This document shows positions 46,162 to 56,375 of a stretch of DNA of 64,000 bases, one piece after another. The notes beneath the pieces were generated by a model that saw only the letters and a list, made by a program, of their open reading frames with translations, made no database searches and was not told where the DNA came from. The stretch's first letter is position 1. Every line of letters starts with the position of its first letter. The DNA is from Planctomycetales bacterium 71-10 (lineage in GTDB: Bacteria; Planctomycetota; Planctomycetia; Isosphaerales; Isosphaeraceae), in NCBI GenBank assembly GCA_001898385.1, contig MKTT01000085.1, positions 71,727 through 135,726 on the forward strand. Direction: 5' to 3'. The position numbers and the translations under genes were made by a program.

Positions 46162-49100
46162 TCACGGCCGCTGCCGGATGTCCCGAAGGGCCTCCTCGGC
46201 GGCGCGGGCGAGGTCGCCGGCCTTGCGGTTCTCGGCGGCTTCGCGGAGCGAGGCGAGGGCGTCGGGCCCGCCGACGGATTCCAGGAGTCGGCACGATTCG
46301 ATCCGTTTTCGGGAATCCTGGGCCTCGCGGAAGGTCTTGAGGACGGCCGGCCCGGCGGCGGCGGGGCCGATCCGTTCGAGGAGCCCGCGGCAGAGGCCGG
46401 GGTCGTCTTCCAGGCGGGTCAAGACCGTCTCGGCCGCCTCGGCCGTGGGGGCGGTCTCGACGAGCGCCTGGGCGGCGTCGCGCCACTTCTCGTTGCGGCG
46501 GTCGCGGGCGAGGTCGGCCAGGGCGCGGGCGGCGACGGGGCCGCCGAGGAGGCGTAGCGTATTTCGGGCCGCGTCGCCGACTCCGCCGTCCGGGTCGTGC
46601 AGCAGGGGGGCCGCGGCGGTCGCGACCGAGTCGCGCGCCTCGCCGTCGAGTTGCAGCTTGCCGAGCCGCTCCAGCGCCTCGCGGCGACGGCCGGGGTCGG
46701 ACGCCGACAGCATCCCCAGGGCCTCGGCCCGCGCCGCGGGCGAGGCGGAACGGGCCTCGATCTCGCGGAGGGCCCCTTCGGCGCTCATGGCGACGAACGC
46801 CTCGTTGCGATCGGCCGCGGCCTTGCGGAGCAAGGGGAGCGACTTCTCGCCGCCGATCTCGCCGAGCGTGCGCAGGGCGTCGTTGCGGGCGTCGGCCGGG
46901 CCGTCCGGCCCCGCGATATCGAGGAGGGTCGATTCGGAGGCCGGGCCGATCGCCTTCATCGCCCGGAGCATCAGCCCTCGGTCGTCGCCGAGGTGGGCCT
47001 TCAGGGCTTCCGCCGCGCCGGCGCCCGCGGCGGGGCCGACCCAGGCCAGGTACTCGGCCGCTTCGCGCCAGGCGCGGTACTTCGGGTCCTTGAGCTTCTC
47101 GACGACCTTCGCGACGCCCGCCGGGTCCGACCACGTCCGGAGGCCGCGGGCGACGTCGCCGCGGGCGAAGACGTCCTCGTCGTCGAGCCGATCCGCCAGG
47201 GCGACGGCGACCTCGGCGCGACGGGCCTCCGCCGGGACCGCCTGCGCGAGCCGGCCGGCGGCCTCGCGGCGACCGCCCGCGTCGCCGCCCGCGAGCCTCT
47301 CCAGGAGCGCGGTCAGGTCGGCGTCCGACGGCGAGCGGGCCTCGATCGCCCGGATCGCGTTCGAGGCGAGGTCCGCCACCTCGGCCACGTCCTGGGCGGC
47401 GGCCAGCCGCTCCAGCATCGGGGCGGATTTCTCCGTGCCGACGTCCTTCAGGACGCGGCAGGCTTCGATCCGGGCCTCGGGCGCCGCGGCGCTCTCCACG
47501 AACGCCGAGAGCGCGGGCTCGGCCCCTTCGCCCCAGGCTCGCAGGACGCGGACGGCCTGGCTTCGCCGCCGTTCGTCGTTCAACATCGCCACCAGCGGTG
47601 CGGCGTCGGCCCCCTCGGGGCCCAGCCTGGCGAGCGTCTCGAACAGGTCGTTCTCCAGGCCGTAGTCGGGGGAGTCGACCTTCGCGAGGATCGCCGAGAA
47701 CGCCTCGGGGCCGCCCCAGACGCCGGTCGCCTGGACGGCCGCCTGCCGGGCCGAGGCGTCGGGGTCGTCCAGGCGGGCGAGCAGGGCTTGCGCCACCTCT
47801 CCCCGTTTCGATTCGATCGGGGCCCCGTCGCGGAGGGCCTCCGCGGCGGCCCGGCGGCGGTCGGCGGCTTCCGACTTCAGGTCGGCGAGCGCCTTCGCGA
47901 CGTCGCCGTCGGCCATCGCGATCATGGCGGTCGGCGCGACGGCCGGGAACCGCAGCGCCCGCTCCCGCTCGGCGCCGGACAGCAGCCGGCATTCCACCCG
48001 GATGGGGAGCCTCGCCGTCGTGTTCTCGGAATTCTGGACGGCCTCGCCCCGGAACTCGAACCCGGTGGCGACGCCGGCGGCGGGGTCGAAGGTGTAGGTC
48101 CCGTGGCCGGTGATCGCCAGCCGAGGGCCCGCGCCGGCCGTCTCATCGGTGGCGAACTCATAGTCCTTGGCGATCGTCTCGCGGCCGCCGGCCGATTCGC
48201 GCGCGTACCGGATGGTCTCCTTCGCCGACTGCGTGTCGACCTCGACCTGGGCCGGCGCGGGGGCCGGCGCGGCCCGCCGAAGCCCGCCGAAGCGGCCGGA
48301 TCGGGGCGATCGGCCGGGGCGGAGGCGCGAGGCGGCTCGGCGCTCGAACAGGCTGGGGCGTTCCAGGTCGAACGAGGGGCGCGCGCCCGGCGTGACCTTG
48401 GTGATCTGGAGCGCCACCGGCCGTTCGTCGGTCCAGCGGTCCTCGCCCGGCTCGGGGAGCGGCGCGATCGGCAGCAGGGCCAGGTCGCCCAGCAGCGGCA
48501 CGGGGAGGCCGCCCTTGAACTCGTCGTCGACGTCGCCCGCGTCGTCGATCTGGAATTCGACGTTCGTCGGCCCGCCCGGCGCCTGCACCTGGACGTCGCC
48601 GCCGCGCTTCGGGTCCTTGGGGCCGCGACGGCGGACCAGCCAGCCCCGATGGGCGAGCGTCGCCTCGCCGGCCTGGGGGTCGGCCGCCTTCACGCGGTAG
48701 ATGCTGCTCCCCTCCAGGGCGATCCGCTCGTCGCCCGCGTCGTAATCGACCCTGACGCCGTAGACGTAGGTCTCTCCCGGCTTCCATCCGTAGCGGAGCG
48801 CCGCCGTCGCCGGGGCGTCCTCGGCCGATCCGCCCGGCGAGGTCGCGGCGGCGAGCGCGACCTTCAGGGCCTCGACCGGCACGCAGAACGCGGTCGATTC
48901 CAGCCGGCCGGCCTTGCGGGTCGCCACGCCCACGACCTTCCCCTCGCCGTCGAGCACCGGCCCGCCGGAGTTGCCGGGATTGATCGCGATCGACATCTGA
49001 TAATAATCCTGGCCGTCGATCTGGGCCTTGGTGCTCATCAGGCCGCGGCTGACGGCGTTCTCCAGGACCAGGTCGTCCCCCATGCCGGGGTTGCCGATCA

Positions 49101-49581
49101 CCAGGACGTCGTCCCCCTTCACGAACGGGTACGATTCGGCGATCTCCAGCGGCGGCAGGTCGGTCGCCGCCTTCAGGAACGCCAGGTCGCGCCGACGCTC
49201 GCGCGCGACGACCTCGGCCTTGAACGGGCCCCGACGCCCCTCGGGGGCCGACGGGAAGCGGACTTCCAGTTGATCGGCGGGGACGCCCTCGACGACGTGG
49301 GCGTTGGTCGCGATCAGGCCGGGGGCGGCCACGAACCCCGTCCCCACCTTCCCCCCGCCTCGCACCAGCGCCACCGACGGCTCGACCTTCGCGACGATCT
49401 CCGCGGCCGTCTTCGGCCTCGCCGGCGCCCGGGATGCCTCCGTCGCGGGGGCGGGCGCCGGGGCCGGGGCGGGCCGGGGCGGTGAGGCCGCCGGCGGCTC
49501 GGCCTGGCAGCCGCCGAGCGCCAAGGCCAGGGCGAGCAGCGACGCCTCGCCCGCCGTTGGGGGGGAGTTCCGACGTGACAT
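46162..49581 (-). CDS. Trypsin-like serine protease lipoprotein with HEAT repeats
   Basis: A 1139-aa protein. A lipobox (LALGGCQAE, Cys25) anchors it to a membrane, followed by a long alanine-proline linker. The protease domain (about 55-240) has the full triad: H95 in IATNAHVVEG, D132 in RRRDLAFLK and S205 in NPGNSGGPVLD, as in DegP/HtrA-like peptidases. No PDZ domain is seen. Residues about 250-530 are beta-rich. From about 550 to the end there are many HEAT-type alpha repeats (DDPDASARQAAVQATGVWG and similar). It starts 153 bp after the Uma2 pair on the same strand. A substrate-binding role for the HEAT array is inference. Confidence 0.93.
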   Translation of the reverse strand: MSRRNSPPTAGEASLLALALALGGCQAEPPAASPPRPAPAPAPAPATEASRAPARPKTAAEIVAKVEPSVALVRGGGKVGTGFVAAPGLIATNAHVVEGVPADQLEVRFPSAPEGRRGPFKAEVVARERRRDLAFLKAATDLPPLEIAESYPFVKGDDVLVIGNPGMGDDLVLENAVSRGLMSTKAQIDGQDYYQMSIAINPGNSGGPVLDGEGKVVGVATRKAGRLESTAFCVPVEALKVALAAATSPGGSAEDAPATAALRYGWKPGETYVYGVRVDYDAGDERIALEGSSIYRVKAADPQAGEATLAHRGWLVRRRGPKDPKRGGDVQVQAPGGPTNVEFQIDDAGDVDDEFKGGLPVPLLGDLALLPIAPLPEPGEDRWTDERPVALQITKVTPGARPSFDLERPSLFERRAASRLRPGRSPRSGRFGGLRRAAPAPAPAQVEVDTQSAKETIRYARESAGGRETIAKDYEFATDETAGAGPRLAITGHGTYTFDPAAGVATGFEFRGEAVQNSENTTARLPIRVECRLLSGAERERALRFPAVAPTAMIAMADGDVAKALADLKSEAADRRRAAAEALRDGAPIESKRGEVAQALLARLDDPDASARQAAVQATGVWGGPEAFSAILAKVDSPDYGLENDLFETLARLGPEGADAAPLVAMLNDERRRSQAVRVLRAWGEGAEPALSAFVESAAAPEARIEACRVLKDVGTEKSAPMLERLAAAQDVAEVADLASNAIRAIEARSPSDADLTALLERLAGGDAGGRREAAGRLAQAVPAEARRAEVAVALADRLDDEDVFARGDVARGLRTWSDPAGVAKVVEKLKDPKYRAWREAAEYLAWVGPAAGAGAAEALKAHLGDDRGLMLRAMKAIGPASESTLLDIAGPDGPADARNDALRTLGEIGGEKSLPLLRKAAADRNEAFVAMSAEGALREIEARSASPAARAEALGMLSASDPGRRREALERLGKLQLDGEARDSVATAAAPLLHDPDGGVGDAARNTLRLLGGPVAARALADLARDRRNEKWRDAAQALVETAPTAEAAETVLTRLEDDPGLCRGLLERIGPAAAGPAVLKTFREAQDSRKRIESCRLLESVGGPDALASLREAAENRKAGDLARAAEEALRDIRQRP

Positions 49582-49734
49582 GGCCGCGTGACTCCGATCG
49601 AGAGATGGGCGCGGAGCGACCGGGACGCCTGCGGCGCCGCGATCGACGGCCGAGCCTCATGGCCGGGGCGACAGTTGGTGAAGCGAATTTAATGCCGCCC
49701 CTCGCGGCCTGCAAGCGAGAACCCGGAATCGGCG

Positions 49735-50355
49735 TCAGTCGAAGAGGATCCCCTTCAGGTCGAGCGTGAAGCCGGGCAGGACGCCCTCGCCGGAGAGCGT
49801 CGCGGGCCTCGTCAGGACCTCGACGTCCCGCCCCGGCCGATGGATCTCCACCGTCCGCGCCACCGGGTCGATCAGCCAGGCCAGGCGCACGCCCTGGGCG
49901 ATGTAGTGCGCCATCTTGGCCCGTAATTCCCCGGGCGCGTCGCTGGGCGAGCGCAGCTCGGCGACGAAGTCGGGGGCGATCGGCGCGAAGCGGTCCTGCT
50001 CGGCCGGCGTGAGGCGATCCCAGCGCTCCCGGAGGGCCCAGGCCGCGTCGGGGGCCCGGACGGAACCGTCGGGCAGGGTGAATCCGGTCGAGGAGTCGAA
50101 GCCGACGCCGAGCCCCGCCGCCTCGTTCCAGATCCACAGCCGGGCGCCGAGCGTCAGGTTGCGTCGACCGCCGCGGGAGGAGGCCGGTGACATGACGATC
50201 ACTCCTCCGTCGGCCTCGCGTTCCAGGCGCAGGTCGGGGTTCGCGGCGCAGAGGGCCGCGAAGTCGTCGGGGCCGACCCGGATCCGGACCTGGCGCGGCA
50301 CGTCGAACGTCGTCGCATCCGGGGGCCGGGGCGAATCGAGGATGGTGGTCGTCAC
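49735..50355 (-). CDS. Uma2 family (DUF820) PD-(D/E)xK nuclease-like protein, copy 1
   Basis: A 206-aa protein with the Uma2 pattern: DFAALCAANPDLRLEREADG, GGVIVMSPASSRGGRRN, a strand VRAPDAAWALRERW, and the catalytic region PDFVAELRSPSDAPGELRAK, which supplies D/E and K. The C-terminus reads AHYIAQGVRLAWLIDP, then VEIHRPG and GEGVLPGFTLDLKGILFD. Uma2 proteins are greatly expanded in cyanobacteria and planctomycetes and are nuclease-fold proteins of uncertain function. It starts 13 bp after a close paralogue; the last 20 residues of the two are nearly identical. Confidence 0.92.
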   Translation of the reverse strand: MTTTILDSPRPPDATTFDVPRQVRIRVGPDDFAALCAANPDLRLEREADGGVIVMSPASSRGGRRNLTLGARLWIWNEAAGLGVGFDSSTGFTLPDGSVRAPDAAWALRERWDRLTPAEQDRFAPIAPDFVAELRSPSDAPGELRAKMAHYIAQGVRLAWLIDPVARTVEIHRPGRDVEVLTRPATLSGEGVLPGFTLDLKGILFD

Positions 50356-50368
50356 GGGCCGGCCTCCC

Positions 50369-50995
50369 TCAGTCGAAGAGGATCCCCTTCAGGTCGAGCG
50401 TGAAGCCGGGCAGGACGTCCTCGCCGGAGAGCGTCGCGGGGGCGGCCGGGATCTCGGGCTCCCGCCCCGGCCGATGGATCTCGACGGTCTTCGTCTCCGG
50501 GTCGATCAGCCAGGCCAGCCGGACGCCCTGGGCGATATACTCGGCCATCTTGGCGCGCAGGGCCGGAAGCGAATCGCTGGGCGAGCGCAGCTCGGCGACG
50601 AAGTCGGGGACGATGGCGGAGAACCGGCGGCGGTCGTCGCGGGGGACGCGGTCCCAGCGATCGCGGGCGATCCAGGTCACGTCGGCGGCCCGCACGGCGC
50701 TGCTGGGCAGCGTGAACCCGCCGGAGGAGTCGAACAGCTTGCCGCGCCTTTCGGCCTTGTTCCAGATGCCGAGCTGGACCAGCAGTTCCGCGTTGCGATC
50801 GCTCGAATCCATGCCGGCCGGGGCCATGACGATCAGTCCTCCATCGGCCTCGCGCTCCAGGCGCAGGTCGCGGTTGGCGGCGCACAGCGCGGCGAAGTCG
50901 TCGGGCGAGACCTTCAGGCGGACGTCGGCCGGGACGGCCAGGGTCGTCGCGGGCTCGACGGCGGTCGGGGTCGGCTCCAGGATCGTCGCGGCCAT
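50369..50995 (-). CDS. Uma2 family (DUF820) PD-(D/E)xK nuclease-like protein, copy 2
   Basis: A 208-aa paralogue of the downstream gene. The start at 50995 (MAATILEPTPTAVEP) matches the paralogue start; the earlier ATG adds an arginine-rich leader. Shared strings include DFAALCAANRDLRLEREADG, GGLIVMAPAG, PDFVAELRSPSDSLPALRAK and AEYIAQGVRLAWLIDP. The catalytic E and K of the nuclease core are kept in both copies, so both may be active. A recent tandem duplication is the simplest origin. The position behind a DUF1501 gene (92 bp) on the same strand may allow cotranscription. Confidence 0.92.
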   Translation of the reverse strand: MAATILEPTPTAVEPATTLAVPADVRLKVSPDDFAALCAANRDLRLEREADGGLIVMAPAGMDSSDRNAELLVQLGIWNKAERRGKLFDSSGGFTLPSSAVRAADVTWIARDRWDRVPRDDRRRFSAIVPDFVAELRSPSDSLPALRAKMAEYIAQGVRLAWLIDPETKTVEIHRPGREPEIPAAPATLSGEDVLPGFTLDLKGILFD

Positions 50996-51087
50996 GCTCG
51001 CGGCCCTCCCTCGCGGATCGGATCGACGGGCGCGCACCGCCCCCGTGGGCATCGTAGGGGCGGGCGGCGAGGGGCGTCAAGGCGGGC

Positions 51088-52575
51088 TCACGCCAGGATC
51101 GCCTGCACCGGGTTCTGGTCGAGGACGCCGGTCAGGCGCATGTCCAGGCCCTGGGACTTGAAGGTCAGGCGGCGGTGGTCGATGCCCATGCAGTGGAGGA
51201 TCGTGGCGTTCATGTCGTGGATGTGGACGGGGTCCTTCACGACGTTGTAGCTGAAGTCGTCGGTCTCGCCGTGGACGACGCCCTTCTTGACGCCGCCGCC
51301 GGCCATCCAGATCGGGAAGCACTTGGGGTGGTGGTCGCGGCCGTAGTTGTCGCGGCTGAGCGGGCCCTGGCAGTAGATCGTCCGGCCGAACTCGCCGCCC
51401 CAGATCACCAGCGTGTCGTCCAGCAGCCCGCGCTGCTTCAGGTCGGTGACGAGGGCGTAGGTCGCCTGGTCGACGTCGCGGCACTGGGCGGGCAGCTCGT
51501 TGGCCATGTTGCCGTGCTGGTCCCAGCCCCGGTGGAAGAGCTGCACGAACCGGACGTCCCGCTCGGCCAGGCGGCGGGCGAGCAGGGCGCAGCGGGCGAA
51601 GGTCCCGGGCTTGTGGACGTCCGGGCCGTACATGTCCAAAATGTGCTTGGGCTCGTCGGAGATGTCGGCCAGCTCGGGGACGCTGGTCTGCATCCGGAAG
51701 GCCATCTCATACTGCGCGATGCGGGCCTGGGTCTCCGGGTCGGCGAACGAGTCGTACTCCTTCTGGTTCAGGCGGTTGATCGCGTCGAGCGACCGCCGGC
51801 GGACGGAGGCGTCCACGCCCGAGGGGTTGGACAGGAACAGCACCGGGTCGCCGTTGGCCCGCAGGGCGACGCCCTGGTGCTTGCTGGGGAGGAACCCCGC
51901 GCTCCAGAGGCGGTTGTAGATCGCCTGGGGGGACGCCTTGCTCGACCACGACGGCGTCATCACGACGAACGACGGCAGGTCCTGGTTCATCGTCCCCAGG
52001 CCGTAGCTCAGCCACGCGCCCAGGCTGGCGCGGCCGGGGATCTGGTTGCCGGTGCAGATGTAGGTGACGGCCGGGTCGTGGTTGATCGCCTCGGTCCAGG
52101 TCGTCTGGATCAGCGCGATCTCGTCGACGATCTTCGCCGTCCACGGCAGCAGCTCGCTGACCCACATGCCGGACTGGCCGTGCTTCTCGAACTTGTACTT
52201 GGTGGGGGCGATCGGGAACCGGGCCTGGCCGCTGGTCATGGTGGTCAGGCGCTGGCCGTTGCGGATCGACTCGGGGAGGTCCTTGTCGAACATCTCGGCC
52301 ATCTTCGGCTTGTGGTCGAAGAGGTCGAGCTGCGACGGGCCGCCGTTCATGTGCAGGTAGATCGCGCGCTTGGCCTTGGGGGCGAAGTGCGGCAGGCCGG
52401 GGAGGCCGCCGGTCGCGGTCGGCAGCTTGGGGGCGGCGGGGTCGGCGCCGGGGAACGCCAGGCCCTCGCGGGCCAGGAGGTCGGCGAGGGCGGCGGCCCC
52501 GAAGCTCATCGCGCCGGCGCGGGCGAAGAAGCTGCGGCGGGTCTCGACCTGGACGTGCTCGCGGATCGGGTCCAT
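51088..52575 (-). CDS. DUF1501 domain-containing protein, third paralogue
   Basis: A 495-aa protein read from the ATG at 52575 ([20 protein letters not shown]), with a Tat-like [20 protein letters not shown]. Family strings include [87 protein letters not shown] and [18 protein letters not shown]. The frame is open far upstream but that is the antiframe of the DUF1553 gene. The DUF1553 partner ends 27 bp upstream, the usual arrangement. The function is unknown. Confidence 0.94.
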   Translation of the reverse strand: MDPIREHVQVETRRSFFARAGAMSFGAAALADLLAREGLAFPGADPAAPKLPTATGGLPGLPHFAPKAKRAIYLHMNGGPSQLDLFDHKPKMAEMFDKDLPESIRNGQRLTTMTSGQARFPIAPTKYKFEKHGQSGMWVSELLPWTAKIVDEIALIQTTWTEAINHDPAVTYICTGNQIPGRASLGAWLSYGLGTMNQDLPSFVVMTPSWSSKASPQAIYNRLWSAGFLPSKHQGVALRANGDPVLFLSNPSGVDASVRRRSLDAINRLNQKEYDSFADPETQARIAQYEMAFRMQTSVPELADISDEPKHILDMYGPDVHKPGTFARCALLARRLAERDVRFVQLFHRGWDQHGNMANELPAQCRDVDQATYALVTDLKQRGLLDDTLVIWGGEFGRTIYCQGPLSRDNYGRDHHPKCFPIWMAGGGVKKGVVHGETDDFSYNVVKDPVHIHDMNATILHCMGIDHRRLTFKSQGLDMRLTGVLDQNPVQAILA

Positions 52576-52601
52576 CGGGAGGGCTCCGAGATTGCGGGCG
52601 G

Positions 52602-55600
52602 TCAGCCCTTGGTGACGACCTCGTCGAGGTTCAGGATCACGTTGCCGATCATCGTCCACGGCGCCAGCTCGCGGGGGTCGAGCGCCGGGTCGGGCCCGGT
52701 GGCACCGGTCTCGATCAGCGCCTTCGCCTGGTCGGGCTTGTCGGCGTAGTGGGCCGTGAAGTCCTTCAGGGCGGCGGCCAGCTCGGCCAGCTCGGCGGCC
52801 TCGGGCGCGCGGCCGGCGGCGATGCGGAACATCCGGGCCAGGCGCTCGTCGGTGGTCCCGGCGGCCTCGCGGAGCGTGCGCTCGGCCAGGGCGCGGGACG
52901 CCTCGACGTACTGGGGCTCGTTGAGCAGCAGGAGCGCCTGGAGGGGCGTGTTGGTGCGCTCGCGGCGGACGCGGCACGATTCGCGGCTGGGGGCGTCGAG
53001 CGTGGCCATCTGCGGCGGCGGGGCGGTCCGCTTCCAGAAGGTGTAGAGGCTGCGGCGGTGGACCTTCCGCGGCCCCTCGTCGGCCTGGAAGACGCCCGTG
53101 TCGCTGCCGACGTAGGCCACGGCCTCCCACAGGCCCGACGGCTGGGGCGGCTTGACGCTGGGGCCCCCCATCTCCTCGACGAGGATGCCGCCGGCGAAGA
53201 ACGCCTGGTCGCGGAGCGTCTCGGCGTCGAGCCGGAACCGCGGCCCGCGCGCGAGCAGGCGGTTCTCCGGATCCTTCGCCAGGCCCTCGGGCGTGGCCTT
53301 CGCCGACTGGCGGTAGGCGGCCGTGGTGACCAGCCGCCGCATCATCTTCTTGACGTCCCAGCCCTCCTCGCGGAACGTCGAGGCGAGCCAGTCGAGCAGC
53401 TCGGGGTGGCTGGGGGGCTCGCCCTGGGCGCCGAAGTCCTCCGACGTCTTCACGAGGCCGACGCCGAAGACCTGCTGCCAGAAGCGGTTCACGGCCACGC
53501 GGGCGGTGAGCGGGTGCTCCGGCGCGACCAGCCAGCGGGCCAGGCCCAGGCGGTCGGCGGGGGCGTCGGACGGGAGCGGGGGCAGGAACGCGGGGACCAC
53601 GCGGCCCACCTGGTCCTTCGGCTGGTCGTACTCGCCGCGGTTCAGGACGAACGCCGGCTTCGGCTCGCCCGCACGCTCGCGGAAGATCAGGGTGGTGGAG
53701 ACCTGGTCGTCCAGCTTCTTCCGCTCCATCTCCGCCTTCGCGACCTCGTCGCGGATCGGCCCCACGGCCTTCTCGACCTCGGACCAGCCGGCGGCGAGGA
53801 ACAGGTCGATCAGCTTCTTGCGCTCCTCCTCGGACCGCTGTCCGCGGGGCTTCTTGAGGATCGCCTTCACGTCGTCGGCCAGGCCGGCGCCGTCGTCGGC
53901 GATGCGGTCGCGGATCCAGGCGGTGAGGTTCGGGTAGGCCCGGCCCTCCTGGGGCGTCCAGGTGCGCAGGCCGGCCTCGTCGAAGTAGGCGACGCCGTCG
54001 AACAGCGTGAAGGCCCAGCCCTCGATCACCGTCCCGGGGGCGATGTCGAGCTGCGCCGTCGGCACTTCCAGCCGGGCCCACTCGCCGTCGGCCGGCAGGT
54101 CGCCGATGCGCAGGCGCTCGACGGTCGCGTCCTTGCCCCAGTCGATCAGGTTCTCGCCCCAGATGGCGCGGCGGGCCCACTGGCCGCCGACCTTCCACTG
54201 GAGCATCACCTCCCGCGGCGGGTTCTTGGGGTCCAGGTAGACGTGGGCGAACAGCGAGTCCCCCTTGCCCACCTTGAGCTTCGGCCCGTTCGCCTCGACG
54301 ATCTTCTGCGTCAGGCCCTTGGCCTCGATCCGCAGCGAACGCCGGCCCGACTTGACCGGGTGGCTCGCCTTGCCGACGAAGTCGCCGGTCCCGCTGGCCG
54401 CGGCGCCCGGGGGCGGGGCGTCGTCGATCCAGGCGAAGTCCTCGCGGGCGACGACCTCCGGCCGCGCGTCGTCCGCCTTGGGGTCGTAGCCCGCGGCGAA
54501 CCGCTTCGCCTCGGCGTCGACCTTCGCCTTCAGCTCGACGACCTTCGCGTCCAGCGCCTTCATCTTCTCGGCCTGCTCGCGGGTGGGCGTGGGCAGGAAC
54601 GGCTCCCAGCGCGACCTGTTGCCGTCGAGCGCCGGGCCGTCGATGTTGTTGAAGAAGGCGAAGAACTGGTAGTACTCTTTCTGGCTGATGGGGTCGTACT
54701 TGTGGTCGTGGCAGCGGGCGCAGGCGACCGTCAGGCCGAGGAAGACGGAGCCGTTGGTGTCCACCTGGTCGCAGACGTTGCGGGTATACACCTCCTGCTC
54801 GATCGAGCCCCCCTCGGCCGTCGAGACGTGGCAGCGGTTGAACCCGGTGGCGACGAGCTGGTCGGGCGTCGGGTTCGGCAGCAGGTCGCCGGCGAGCTGC
54901 TCGACGATGAACTGATCGAACGGCTTGTCGGAGTTGAACGCGCGGACGACCCAGTCGCGGTAGGCCCACATCTCGCGGAAGTTGTCCAGGTGCAGGCCGT
55001 GGGTGTCGCCGTAGCGGGCGGCGTCCAGCCAGTAGCGGGCCATGTGCTCGCCGTAGCGGGGCGAGTCGAGCAGGCGGTCGACGGCCTTCTCGTAGGCGGC
55101 GTCCAGGCCCTCCGCGGCGACGGCGGCGAGGAAGGCGTCGGCCTCGGCGATCGTCGGCGGCAGGCCGGTGAGGTCAAGCGTGGCGCGGCGGAGCAGGGCG
55201 GCCGGCTCGGCCGTCGGCGAGGGCTTCAGCCCCTCGGCCTCCATCCGGGCGAGCAGGAACGAGTCGACCGGGCCGCGGGCCCGGGCGGCCTCGGCGGGCT
55301 TCGGCGGCTCGGCCTTCTTGACCGGCTCGAACGCCCAGTGGCCGCTCCACGGGGCACCCTCGGCGATCCAGCGCTTGAGGACGTCGACCTGCGCCGGGGT
55401 GAGCGTCTTCCCCGACTTCTTCGGGGGCATCAGCATCTCCTCGTCGTCGGTCTCGACGCGGAAGACGAGCCCGCTCTCCTCCAGGTTCCCCGGGACGACG
55501 GCGGCGTCGCCCGACTTGAGCTTGGCGATCGCCCCCTCGTGGGTATCCAGGCGCAGGCCGGCCTTGCGCTCCTTCTCGTCGAAGCCGTGGCAGGCGAAGC

Positions 55601-55742
55601 AGGCGTCGGAGAGGATCGGCCGGACGTCGCGCGCGAAGTCGACCTTCGCCTTCGTCGGCGAAGGCTCGCCCGCCGCGGCCGTCGCCGTGGCGAGCGCCGC
55701 CGCCAGGGCGGACGCCGCGAGGAGTCGAATACCCAAGTCCAT
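52602..55742 (-). CDS. PSD1/DUF1549/DUF1553 planctomycete cytochrome, form with inserted domain
   Basis: A 1046-aa exported protein (start at 55742, signal ...[10 protein letters not shown]). The PSCyt1 domain has [20 protein letters not shown] (CFACH). The DUF1549 domain has [20 protein letters not shown] and [20 protein letters not shown], giving a second heme motif (CARCH). Between DUF1549 and DUF1553 there is an extra region of about 250 residues containing a beta-sandwich ([39 protein letters not shown]) and a charged helix, absent from the 774-aa paralogue. The DUF1553 part has [20 protein letters not shown] and ends [13 protein letters not shown]. It pairs with the DUF1501 gene 27 bp downstream. 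Confidence 0.93.
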   Translation of the reverse strand: MDLGIRLLAASALAAALATATAAAGEPSPTKAKVDFARDVRPILSDACFACHGFDEKERKAGLRLDTHEGAIAKLKSGDAAVVPGNLEESGLVFRVETDDEEMLMPPKKSGKTLTPAQVDVLKRWIAEGAPWSGHWAFEPVKKAEPPKPAEAARARGPVDSFLLARMEAEGLKPSPTAEPAALLRRATLDLTGLPPTIAEADAFLAAVAAEGLDAAYEKAVDRLLDSPRYGEHMARYWLDAARYGDTHGLHLDNFREMWAYRDWVVRAFNSDKPFDQFIVEQLAGDLLPNPTPDQLVATGFNRCHVSTAEGGSIEQEVYTRNVCDQVDTNGSVFLGLTVACARCHDHKYDPISQKEYYQFFAFFNNIDGPALDGNRSRWEPFLPTPTREQAEKMKALDAKVVELKAKVDAEAKRFAAGYDPKADDARPEVVAREDFAWIDDAPPPGAAASGTGDFVGKASHPVKSGRRSLRIEAKGLTQKIVEANGPKLKVGKGDSLFAHVYLDPKNPPREVMLQWKVGGQWARRAIWGENLIDWGKDATVERLRIGDLPADGEWARLEVPTAQLDIAPGTVIEGWAFTLFDGVAYFDEAGLRTWTPQEGRAYPNLTAWIRDRIADDGAGLADDVKAILKKPRGQRSEEERKKLIDLFLAAGWSEVEKAVGPIRDEVAKAEMERKKLDDQVSTTLIFRERAGEPKPAFVLNRGEYDQPKDQVGRVVPAFLPPLPSDAPADRLGLARWLVAPEHPLTARVAVNRFWQQVFGVGLVKTSEDFGAQGEPPSHPELLDWLASTFREEGWDVKKMMRRLVTTAAYRQSAKATPEGLAKDPENRLLARGPRFRLDAETLRDQAFFAGGILVEEMGGPSVKPPQPSGLWEAVAYVGSDTGVFQADEGPRKVHRRSLYTFWKRTAPPPQMATLDAPSRESCRVRRERTNTPLQALLLLNEPQYVEASRALAERTLREAAGTTDERLARMFRIAAGRAPEAAELAELAAALKDFTAHYADKPDQAKALIETGATGPDPALDPRELAPWTMIGNVILNLDEVVTKG

Positions 55743-55919
55743 GAGGGGGGCCTCCCGAGGGGGCGGGACGGATCGTCGGCGGGGCGAGGGCGGGTTTAAC
55801 ACCCTTTCAACTTTACCATCGCCCCGGCCCGCCGGGGAAGGCTCTTCCGGGCCGCCCGGCCTCGTGCGACCTTGGGATGAAGTTCGCTCTGGAGTGCCCC
55901 CCACCGAGGAGGTCCGACC

Positions 55920-56375
55920 ATGTCCCACGGGCCGCCCGAACGAATCGCGATCGACCCCGACGAGCATGCCGCCCGGCACGTCGGCCGCGCCGCCGACGGC
56001 CGCCGGTTCTTCCTGACGAACCCCTTCGAGCCGGCGAGCCGGGTCGGAGCCCTCGACGGCGGCGAGTTCGTCGCCCTCTACCTGTTCGACGCCCACGGCT
56101 CGCTCGTCGAGGCCAGGATCGACGCCCTCGGCCCTCGCGCGACCCTCGACGAAGATGCGGCGAAGGCCCTCGTTCGGCGTCGATTGGAGGAGCTTGGCGA
56201 GGTCTCCTTCGAACGGATCGAGGTCGCCCCGTTCGCCGTCGAGCGATTCGGGACGACCTTCGGCTTGATCCCCCGGGGGCCCGCAGATGAGGACGACGAG
56301 TGGGTCGTCGAGGCCCAGCCCGGGAACTCCATGGCCTTCTACGAGCCCTGGGATTCCGGCGACTACGACACCTGA
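55920..56375 (+). CDS. Conserved hypothetical protein, 151 aa
   Basis: A soluble acidic protein starting MSHGPPERIAIDPDEHAARH, with GAGG upstream of the ATG (GAGGAGGTCC). It has no signal or membrane segment. The middle includes GRRFFLTNPFEPASRVGAL, GEFVALYLFDAHGSLVEARI and a helix KALVRRRLEELGEV; the end is acidic (ADEDDEWVVEAQPG, DSGDYDT). It resembles small planctomycete proteins of unknown function. Its last 13 bp overlap the convergent PEP-CTERM gene, and the two stop codons lie within each other's genes. Confidence 0.75.
   Translation: MSHGPPERIAIDPDEHAARHVGRAADGRRFFLTNPFEPASRVGALDGGEFVALYLFDAHGSLVEARIDALGPRATLDEDAAKALVRRRLEELGEVSFERIEVAPFAVERFGTTFGLIPRGPADEDDEWVVEAQPGNSMAFYEPWDSGDYDT

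Noticed and set aside
45595..46557. A continuous 320-codon plus-strand gene
   Set aside because: Only the segment near 45673-45850 looks protein-like; the rest crosses a repeat element and the antisense of the protease gene.
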